From an uncultured Acidobacteriota bacterium (GTDB lineage: Bacteria > Acidobacteriota > Thermoanaerobaculia > UBA5066), in contig CALFNC010000553.1 of the NCBI GenBank assembly GCA_937902605.1, positions 1 to 5,184 on the forward strand: 5,184 bases of DNA. Direction: 5' to 3'. Positions 1 to 4,792 of this stretch are shown here, one piece after another. A program made the position numbers and the translations under genes. Each line of letters opens with the position of its first letter. The stretch's first letter is position 1. Under the pieces are notes generated by a model. That model worked only from the letters and a program-made list of their open reading frames with translations, was not told the origin of the DNA and searched no databases.

Positions 1-1292
1 GCGATGTAGGCGTCGATGGCCGTCACCAGCGCGCGGATCGCGTCGGCCGCTTCCTGGAAGCGGTAGGCGGAGAACGCCGCCCCCCAGGCGGCGACGGCGG
101 TCCGGGCCGCGTTCTTCACCTCGTTGTCGGTGCAGCGCTCCGACGGCGTCTTCCCGCCGAAGGCGTCGCTGGCCATCCGGACCGCGCGCGAGAGGGTGTT
201 CCCCATGCCGTTCGCCAGGTCGGCGTTGTAGCGCGAGAGGAACCCCTCGTCCGAGAAGCTCGCGTCCTGGCCGAACGACATCTCCGCCAGCAGGAACCAC
301 CGGAGTGCATCGACACCGAAGTGGTCGACCAGCTCGTCGGGGCGGACGACGTTCCCGACCGACTTCGACATCTTCCGCCCGTCCCGCTCCCACCAGCCGT
401 GGCTGATCACCTGGGTCGGTACCGGCAGGCCGGCCGACATCAGGAACGCGGGCCAGTAGACGGCGTGGAAGCGGAGGATGTCCTTGCCGACCAGGTGGAA
501 CGCCTGAGGGTTGCCGGCGCCGCCGGGCCAGTAGGTGCGGTAGAGCCGGTCGTCACCCGTCCCGAAGCCGAGGGCCGAGATGTAGTTCGTCAGGGCGTCG
601 AGCCAGACATAGACGACGTGTCCGGGTCTGGACGGGAATGGGATCCCCCACTTCACGCTCGTCCTCGACACGGAGAGCGGCTTCAGCCCCGACGCGACGA
701 AGGAGCGGACCTCATTTAACCGCGACGGGGGGAAGACGAACGACGGCCGGTTGTTTTTCGGCTGAGCATCGTACAGCTCGAGGAGCCGAGCCTGATACCG
801 GTCGAGGCGGAAGAAGAGGTTCTCCTCGCTCTGCCACTCCGGCTTGTAGCCGTGCGTGGGGCACGCGCCATCCACGAGGTCCTTCTCCGGGTAGAACGCC
901 TCGCATCCGACGCAGTACCACCCCTCGTGCGACCGGACCTCCAGGTCGCCGGCCGCGTCGATCCGGCGAATGATCTCGACGACGCCGGGGTGGTGCCGTT
1001 CGGCATCGCTTGTCCGGATGAAATCGTCGTTGGAGATCCCGAACTTCCGCCAAAGCGCACGGAACGTCTCGACGTGCCGGTTGCAGACGTCGATCGGGGT
1101 GACCCCTTCTGCCCTCGCCACCTTCTCAATTTTTTGTCCGTGCTCGTCGGTCCCTGTCAGGAAGCGGACCTCGTCCCCCTCGAACCGGTGGAACCGGGCG
1201 AGAGCGTCCGTGACGACCGTCGTGTAGAGATGGCCGATGTGGGGCCGGTCGTTGACGTAGTAGATCGGGGTGGTGAAGTAGCGGCGCGCCAT
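1..1292 (-). CDS. metG: Methionyl-tRNA synthetase, C-terminal part cut off by window edge
   Basis: Cytoplasmic class I aminoacyl-tRNA synthetase that charges tRNA(Met) with methionine using ATP. The 430 visible residues include the N-terminal strand MARRYFTTPIYYVND running into the HIGH signature (18-21). A single zinc knuckle follows, with C127, C130, C144 and H147, the one-knuckle arrangement I recall for the Thermus thermophilus enzyme. KMSKS is at 307-311, and the start of the helical anticodon-binding domain carries the N-x3-R pair (N365, R369) that reads CAU in this family. The rest of that domain, and any C-terminal tRNA-binding (EMAP-like) domain, lies beyond position 1. The start is secure: the radC stop TGA (1323-1325) is in the same frame and the ten codons between contain no other ATG, GTG or TTG. 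I see no good Shine-Dalgarno directly upstream, so translation may depend on coupling to radC. It is the last visible gene of the sirtuin-radC-metG run. Confidence 0.97.
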   Translation of the reverse strand, partial: MARRYFTTPIYYVNDRPHIGHLYTTVVTDALARFHRFEGDEVRFLTGTDEHGQKIEKVARAEGVTPIDVCNRHVETFRALWRKFGISNDDFIRTSDAERHHPGVVEIIRRIDAAGDLEVRSHEGWYCVGCEAFYPEKDLVDGACPTHGYKPEWQSEENLFFRLDRYQARLLELYDAQPKNNRPSFVFPPSRLNEVRSFVASGLKPLSVSRTSVKWGIPFPSRPGHVVYVWLDALTNYISALGFGTGDDRLYRTYWPGGAGNPQAFHLVGKDILRFHAVYWPAFLMSAGLPVPTQVISHGWWERDGRKMSKSVGNVVRPDELVDHFGVDALRWFLLAEMSFGQDASFSDEGFLSRYNADLANGMGNTLSRAVRMASDAFGGKTPSERCTDNEVKNAARTAVAAWGAAFSAYRFQEAADAIRALVTAIDAYI

Positions 1293-1322
1293 GAGCGGGG
1301 TGAGGATACCCGATGCGCCACT

Positions 1323-2033
1323 TCAGCCCGTGATCCAACCCCGCTGGCGGAACGACATCCAGCGTCCCCGCCCCACGACGACGTGGTCGCGAACCTCGAT
1401 CCCGATCGCGCGTCCGGCTTCCACGAACCGGTCGGTCGTCGCCCGGTCGTCGGCGGACGGCTCCGCCTCCCCGGACGGGTGGTTGTGATAGAGGACGAGC
1501 GCGACCGCGCCAGCGAGAATCGCCTGCCGGAAGAGCGGACCGGGGGAGACGGAGGCCGACGTGACGCCGCCGGCGAAGACGCGGGCATCCTCCACGAGCC
1601 GGTTCCGCGCGTCGAGCAACAGCGCCCCCATCACCTCCCGCTGCTCCGTCGCCAGGCTCGCCTGCAGGTACTCTGCTGCCGCGCCCGGGTTGGCGATCAG
1701 GCTCCGCTTCTCGATCCCCTCGCGCACCACGCGGGCCGCGATCTCCGCGGCCGCCGCGATCCGCGCCGCCTTCGCCGGACCGACCCCGAGGTTCAGCTTC
1801 TTAAGGGCCAGCCCGCCGCTCCGGAAGAGGCCGCCGAGGCCGTGCCGGTCCACGAGCTCCCGGGACAGCTCGAGGACCGGCTGCCCGGGACGTCCTGTAC
1901 CGAGGAGCACCGCCACCAGCTCATCGTCCGAGAGAGCGCTAGCCCCCTTCGCCATGAGCTTCTCGCGGGGCCGGTCTTTTGCGGCCACGGCCGCGAGCCG
2001 GCCGCGGAGCGGGCCCTTGGTCGGGGGGCTCAA
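1323..2033 (-). CDS. radC: RadC family JAB/MPN-domain protein (UPF0758)
   Basis: RadC-like protein. The family was once linked to DNA repair, but its cellular role is unsettled. From the TTG start at 2033 it has 236 residues. It carries the family N-terminal motif KDRPREKL (19-26), then ALSDDELVAVLLGTG (33-47), a helix-hairpin-helix-like GVGPAKAARIA segment (about 83-93), and a C-terminal JAB/MPN metalloprotease-like domain. That domain has E133, the H183-N-H185-P-S-G box and D196, so the JAMM metal-ligand set is complete. The start is the least certain part. TTG 2033 overlaps the sirtuin stop as TTGA, has GAGG four bases upstream, and the codons after it are strongly GC-ending. GTG 1988 would give 221 residues and also keeps RPREKL. 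ATG 1955 would delete that motif and is unlikely. The protein ends normally after GWITG, and the metG start follows 30 bases later. Confidence 0.93.
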   Translation of the reverse strand: MSPPTKGPLRGRLAAVAAKDRPREKLMAKGASALSDDELVAVLLGTGRPGQPVLELSRELVDRHGLGGLFRSGGLALKKLNLGVGPAKAARIAAAAEIAARVVREGIEKRSLIANPGAAAEYLQASLATEQREVMGALLLDARNRLVEDARVFAGGVTSASVSPGPLFRQAILAGAVALVLYHNHPSGEAEPSADDRATTDRFVEAGRAIGIEVRDHVVVGRGRWMSFRQRGWITG

Positions 2034-2794
2034 CTGGCCTCGACTTCCCGCGCGAGGGCGGAGAGCACCTCGGACGGCTTCCCCCGGAAGACTCCGTCCA
2101 GAAGCGGCGCCGGCGGAGTCTCCCCAGGGTCGATCTCGTAGACCGCGGACCCGGCGCGGGCCGCCGCGATACCGAGGATCGAGGCGGGGTCGACGACGGA
2201 CGAGGTCCCCACCACGAGAAAGAGTGTGCTCCGCTCTGCGATCTCCTCCGCCGCCTCCCACTCCTTCGGCGGAAGGGACTCGCCGAACCAGACGACGTCC
2301 GGCCTCAGCAGCCCCCCGCACTCGGGGCAGTAGGGGGGGAGGGAATCGAAGCGCCTCGCCGCCGGTGCGGGGATGACGGTCCCCTCCAGAATGCAGCGGG
2401 CCCTCAGGAGCGAGCCGTGCACCTCGACCACCTCCCGGCTCCCTGCCGCCTGCTGGAGCCCGTCGACGTTCAGAGTGACGACGCGGACCTGTGGGAGGAG
2501 CCGTTGCAGCTGGGCGAGGGCCGTGTGCGCCCCGTTCGGCCGGGCTTCGCCCACATCCCGGCGGAGCTCCTCGACGTACCGCCAGACGCGCTCCGGCTCC
2601 TTGGCAAACCCCTCGGCAGTTTCCAGCCGCTCGGTGCGCGTCCCTTCCCAGAGGCCTTCTGGCGCGTGGAACGGAGGGAGGCCGCTCTCGGCAGCTACGC
2701 CCGGCCCGGTCAGGACGCCGAGGAGCCCGCCGTCCCGCAGACGCCGGTAGAAGGGCCGGAGCGGCCCGAGGTCGAAGGCCCTTTCGGGGCTCAT
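2030..2794 (-). CDS. Divergent SIR2 family protein (sirtuin, CobB-like)
   Basis: Sirtuins are NAD-dependent protein deacylases. This 254-residue protein has the usual bacterial length and domain order: a Rossmann NAD-binding start (TGPGVAAESGLPPFH, 29-43), TLNVDGLQQAAGS (107-119), the catalytic-histidine motif EVHGS (H126), a small zinc module, RPDVVWFGE (164-172) and VVGTSSVVDP (194-203). Several normally near-invariant residues differ. GAG-x-S is GPG-V-A (P31, A34), the Arg of P-x-FR is H43, and the Gln of TQN is L108. Only three of four zinc cysteines are seen (C134, C156, C159), with I-L-E where the second would lie. The catalytic His, N109 and D111 remain. The YxxR pair that marks SIRT5/CobB-type desuccinylases appears as V73 and L76. 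ATG 2794 is chosen because it gives a standard N-terminus. An in-frame GTG at 2875 would add a 27-residue Arg/Pro-rich tail that looks non-coding. It has no clear Shine-Dalgarno, and a CCGGG/CCCGG hairpin (2804-2818) lies just upstream. First gene of the minus-strand run with radC and metG. Confidence 0.88.
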   Translation of the reverse strand: MSPERAFDLGPLRPFYRRLRDGGLLGVLTGPGVAAESGLPPFHAPEGLWEGTRTERLETAEGFAKEPERVWRYVEELRRDVGEARPNGAHTALAQLQRLLPQVRVVTLNVDGLQQAAGSREVVEVHGSLLRARCILEGTVIPAPAARRFDSLPPYCPECGGLLRPDVVWFGESLPPKEWEAAEEIAERSTLFLVVGTSSVVDPASILGIAAARAGSAVYEIDPGETPPAPLLDGVFRGKPSEVLSALAREVEAS

Positions 2795-2858
2795 CGCTCG
2801 AGGCCGGGGACTTCCCGGACCATGCGCTCGATGACGAAGAAGACCCGCCGAACGGACA

Positions 2859-2874
2859 TGCGGAGATCTTCGCA
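2859..2874. promoter_or_regulatory. Imperfect 16-bp dyad in the divergent sirtuin/yecH-like intergenic region
   Basis: TGCGGAGATCTTCGCA is a 16-base inverted repeat centred on AGATCT, with 14 of 16 positions symmetric; one base pair (positions 5 and 12) breaks the symmetry. It lies 40 bases upstream of the yecH-like ATG and 64 bases upstream of the sirtuin ATG, where an operator for a dimeric regulator acting on either gene could sit. No regulator gene is visible in the window, and a palindrome of this size can occur by chance, so this is a candidate only. Confidence 0.3.
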
Positions 2875-2897
2875 CGGCGAGCGGGCACGGGGCGGGG

Positions 2898-2906
2898 TGC
2901 TACCAT
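2898..2906 (+). promoter_or_regulatory. Possible extended -10 element for the yecH-like gene
   Basis: TGC followed by TACCAT matches the extended -10 pattern TGn-TAnnAT, with four of six bases of the -10 consensus. No -35 hexamer is recognisable at 16-18 bases upstream. Transcription from this element would begin about 7 bases after 2906, at or just before the ATG at 2915, giving an essentially leaderless mRNA. That agrees with the lack of a Shine-Dalgarno before this gene. This is inference from pattern alone. Confidence 0.27.
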
Positions 2907-2914
2907 CCGGACCC

Positions 2915-3178
2915 ATGAGCGAATTGTCCGAAGTGAAGGAAGCGATCTACGGCCACGAGGTCCTTGGAATCATCGCCACTCGGCCCATAGCCTGGCCTGT
3001 CGAGGAGCTCCGCACCGCCGTCGCGTCGGCGTTCGGGACGGACGCGGTCTTCCAGAACTGCCACGGCAGCCGCTTCGACTTCGACGAGCTGATCGGCTTC
3101 CTCTCCTCGAAGGGGAAGCTCTCGTTCCAGAACGGGAAGGTCTCGCTCGGGGCCGCGACAGCCTGCGATCACCACTGA
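2915..3178 (+). CDS. YecH-like small putative metal-binding protein (DUF2492)
   Basis: This 87-residue protein matches the E. coli YecH / DUF2492 pattern as I remember it. It begins with YGHEVL (12-17, H14), has an amphipathic middle region (VEELRTAVASAFG) and an F-x-N-C motif (C49, H50). The segment DFDELIGFLSSKGKL (55-69) corresponds to YecH AAELVAFLAAKGKF, and a C-terminal C-x-H (C84, H86, H87) lies at the very end. The conserved His and Cys residues at both ends suggest a small metal site, and the family is generally called a probable metal-binding protein. No enzymatic function is established. ATG 2915 starts right at the family N-terminus. The frame stays open far upstream, but that stretch is antisense to the sirtuin and radC. 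There is no Shine-Dalgarno within 15 bases. The gene is divergent from the sirtuin and convergent with the dehydrogenase, whose stop is four bases away, so it seems to be a single-gene unit. Confidence 0.88.
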   Translation: MSELSEVKEAIYGHEVLGIIATRPIAWPVEELRTAVASAFGTDAVFQNCHGSRFDFDELIGFLSSKGKLSFQNGKVSLGAATACDHH

Positions 3179-3186
3179 CGGGTCAG
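3175..3186. repeat. 12-bp palindrome spanning two convergent stop codons
   Basis: CTGAC-GG-GTCAG is a perfect inverted repeat. Its left arm contains the TGA of the yecH-like gene and its right arm the complement of the TGA of the dehydrogenase gene. As RNA it could only form a very short hairpin (four pairs with a four-base loop), and no U-run follows on either strand, so it does not look like an intrinsic terminator. It may be a by-product of two convergent genes sharing symmetric stop contexts. Confidence 0.4.
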
Positions 3187-4214
3187 ATCTTAAGGACCAC
3201 CTTCCCCATGCCCGCACCCCCCTCCAGCCGCTCATAGGCCTTTCGTGCCTCGGCGAGGGGGAAGACCGCGTCGACGACCGGCCGGATTTTCCCCGCCCCG
3301 ACCGCCGCTAGGAGCGCCCGGAACTCCCCGTTCGTCCCCATCGTCGAGCCGAGGATGTCGAGCTGCTTCCAGAAGATGATTCGAATCTCCTCCTCAGGAT
3401 TCGGCCCGGCGGTCGCCCCACACGTGACGATGCGACCCTTCTTGGCAGCCGCCGTTAGCGAAGTTCTCCAGGCACCGCCGCCGACCGAGTCGACGACGAC
3501 GTCCACCCCCCGCCTGGCGGTGATCTCGCGGACCTTCTTTCCGACGTCGACCTCCTTGTAGTCGAGGACGACGTCGGCCCCCAGCTCCTTCGCCTTCTTC
3601 GCCTTCTCGGCGCCGGCAGTCGTCACGATGACGAGCGGCGCCCCCGCGAGCTTCGCGATCTGCAGGGCAAATGTCGACACGCCACCTCCGATCCCGTGGA
3701 TCAGGACCGTCTCCCCCGCGCGAAGTCGCGCCCTCGTGATCAGCATCCGCCACGCCGTCAGGGCGGCCAGCGGGAACGCCGCCGCCTCCTCAACCGAGAG
3801 GTTCGCCGGGGCCGGAAAGACGTTCTCCACGGGGACGGCGACTTTCTCGGCCAGCGTCCCCGAGCGGTGCTCCCCCAGGATCCCGAAGTCGACGCATAGG
3901 CTGGAGTCGCCCGACTGGCAGAACTCGCAGCGGCCGCACGAAATGCCGGGCTGAAGGACGACCCTCGACCCGGGCGCGAGCCCTTTCACCCCCTCGCCCA
4001 CCGCCTCGACCACTCCGGCGCCGTCGGCTCCGGGAACGTGCGGGAAGCGTACAGGAACGCCGGGGATGCCGTTCCTGACGAATACGTCGAGACGGTTGAG
4101 TGCCGCCGCCTCGAGGCGGACGAGCACCTCGCCCGGTTTCGGTGAGGGGTCGGGCCGGTCGCCATATGAGAGAACTTCGTTGCCGCCGTGCTTCTCCAGA
4201 AAGATTGCTTTCAT
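3183..4214 (-). CDS. Zinc-binding medium-chain dehydrogenase / quinone oxidoreductase-like protein
   Basis: This 343-residue cytoplasmic member of the medium-chain dehydrogenase/reductase superfamily is close to the usual length of about 340. It has an N-terminal GroES-like domain (KPGEVLVRLEAAALNRLD, 26-43; VPGADGAGVVEAVG, 60-73). A structural-zinc lobe follows with C93, C96, C99 and C107. The Rossmann domain begins with VLIHGIGGGVS (170-180), continues into the helix and strand LGADVVLDY (211-219), and has VDVVVDSVGG (237-246) at the cofactor floor. The usual catalytic zinc ligands are absent: the Cys of the first motif is N40 and the GHE motif reads GAD (62-64). This favours NAD(P)H-dependent enoyl or quinone reduction over classical zinc alcohol oxidation. 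The substrate cannot be told from sequence. AAGGAG (4220-4225) lies five bases before the ATG, fixing the start. It is alone on its strand, divergent from ykgJ-like and convergent with yecH-like. Confidence 0.93.
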   Translation of the reverse strand: MKAIFLEKHGGNEVLSYGDRPDPSPKPGEVLVRLEAAALNRLDVFVRNGIPGVPVRFPHVPGADGAGVVEAVGEGVKGLAPGSRVVLQPGISCGRCEFCQSGDSSLCVDFGILGEHRSGTLAEKVAVPVENVFPAPANLSVEEAAAFPLAALTAWRMLITRARLRAGETVLIHGIGGGVSTFALQIAKLAGAPLVIVTTAGAEKAKKAKELGADVVLDYKEVDVGKKVREITARRGVDVVVDSVGGGAWRTSLTAAAKKGRIVTCGATAGPNPEEEIRIIFWKQLDILGSTMGTNGEFRALLAAVGAGKIRPVVDAVFPLAEARKAYERLEGGAGMGKVVLKI

Positions 4215-4219
4215 TTCGT

Positions 4220-4225
4220 CTCCTT
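4220..4225 (-). promoter_or_regulatory. Ribosome binding site of the dehydrogenase gene
   Basis: AAGGAG on the minus strand, five bases before the ATG at 4214. It is one of only two strong Shine-Dalgarno sequences in the window and it settles the start. It lies inside the 37-base divergent spacer shared with the ykgJ-like gene. Confidence 0.8.
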
Positions 4226-4251
4226 CCCGTGGAAACTCTCGCCTCTAGTTT

Positions 4252-4704
4252 ATGAAGTCTTCGCTTCCGACGCTTCCGGCCTCCGCGTTCCCCTCCCCCG
4301 ACCCGTCCGAGATCTGCCCCCCGTGCGGCAGCTGCTGCCAGTATGTCTCGCTCGGCATGGAGTCGCCCGACAACGTCAAGTACGTCGCGATGGCCCTATG
4401 GTTCCTGTATCACGAGGGGATCGGCATCTACCAGGCGCATGACGACGACTGGTACATGATCGTCCCGGCCGATTGCGAGCACCTCCTCCCGACCGGCTTC
4501 TGCGGCATCTATGAGAACCGCCCGTTCGTCTGCCGCGACTACGACCTCTCCGGCTGCGAGGGGACCACCACCGAGCCGTCCGAGAAGCTGAAGTTCATGG
4601 AGGCAAAGCGCTTCATCTCCTGGCTCCGGAAGTCCCGCCCGGACCTCTACGGGCGCTGTCTGGAGAAGGGAATCATCCCGGAAGTCTACCGGCCGAAGGA
4701 GTGA
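4252..4704 (+). CDS. YkgJ family cysteine-cluster protein
   Basis: This 150-residue protein belongs to the YkgJ/UPF0153 family (CxxCxxCC domain, PF03692), whose conserved cysteines are proposed to bind zinc or an iron-sulfur cluster; the function is not known. The hallmark is C22-x2-C25-x2-C28-C29 near the N-terminus. Next come C75 (DCEHL), then GFCGIYENRPFVCRDYDLSGC with C84, C94 and C102, matching the family C-x-IYE-x-RP-x2-CR motif. C136 is an additional C-terminal cysteine. The segment VAMALWFLYHEGI (45-57) is hydrophobic but short and interrupted, more like a buried helix than a membrane span. ATG 4252 is the earliest possible start, because TAG (4246-4248) is in frame directly upstream and the next Met lies after the cysteine cluster. 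There is no Shine-Dalgarno before it. Codons are very GC-ending, like its neighbours. It is divergent from the dehydrogenase, and a separate promoter seems to serve the next gene. Confidence 0.92.
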   Translation: MKSSLPTLPASAFPSPDPSEICPPCGSCCQYVSLGMESPDNVKYVAMALWFLYHEGIGIYQAHDDDWYMIVPADCEHLLPTGFCGIYENRPFVCRDYDLSGCEGTTTEPSEKLKFMEAKRFISWLRKSRPDLYGRCLEKGIIPEVYRPKE

Positions 4705-4723
4705 GGGAACGCCCCGAGCTTCC

Positions 4724-4752
4724 TGGGCACCGGAATGGGTTTTGAATAGAAT
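4724..4752 (+). promoter_or_regulatory. Predicted sigma70-type promoter of the secreted-protein gene
   Basis: TGGGCA (4724-4729, four of six matches to the -35 consensus) and TAGAAT (4747-4752, five of six to the -10 consensus) are separated by 17 bases. Transcription would start near 4759, leaving a leader of about 33 bases with a strong ribosome binding site. The local AT-rich patch stands out from the GC-rich surroundings. An inverted repeat (4739-4773) spans the -10 and start region. Confidence 0.45.
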
Positions 4753-4773
4753 GGGCTCAAGGGTTCTCAAAAC
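4739..4773. repeat. Inverted repeat GTTTTGA / TCAAAAC around the predicted transcription start
   Basis: Perfect 7-base arms at 4739-4745 and 4767-4773 are separated by 21 bases and enclose the TAGAAT -10 box and the predicted start site. The arm spacing, centre to centre 28 bases, is about 2.7 helical turns. It could bind a regulator, or be chance in an AT-rich patch. It lacks the short loop and U-run of an intrinsic terminator. Confidence 0.33.
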
Positions 4774-4781
4774 GAACCTTC

Positions 4782-4788
4782 AGGAGGG
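4782..4788 (+). promoter_or_regulatory. Ribosome binding site of the secreted-protein gene
   Basis: AGGAGGG ends four bases before the ATG at 4793. It is an almost ideal Shine-Dalgarno and selects this ATG over the in-frame ATG two codons later. Confidence 0.82.
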
Positions 4789-4792
4789 CAGC

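Noticed and set aside
852..2141. A 429-codon open frame on the plus strand
   Set aside because: It runs antisense to metG and radC, both of which have clear catalytic motifs. Its product is Arg/Pro/Asp-rich with no recognisable domain, as expected for the antisense of a GC-rich gene.
2795..2875. N-terminal extension of the sirtuin from GTG 2875
   Set aside because: It would add 27 Arg/Pro/His-rich residues with no family counterpart. It also has no ribosome site, and ATG 2794 gives a normal sirtuin N-terminus.
2034..2906. Long upstream extension of the radC frame through the sirtuin gene
   Set aside because: The extended translation is Arg/Gly/Pro-rich low-complexity sequence in a shifted frame of the sirtuin gene; RadC homologues begin shortly before RPREKL.
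1979..2914. Upstream extension of the yecH-like frame starting at ATG 1979
   Set aside because: It is antisense to the sirtuin and radC and lacks any domain. The YecH family starts close to the GHEVL motif, so ATG 2915 fits.
4711..4728. GCCC / GGGC inverted repeat after the ykgJ-like stop as a terminator
   Set aside because: The arms are only four bases with a ten-base loop and no T-run follows, so it is too weak to call.
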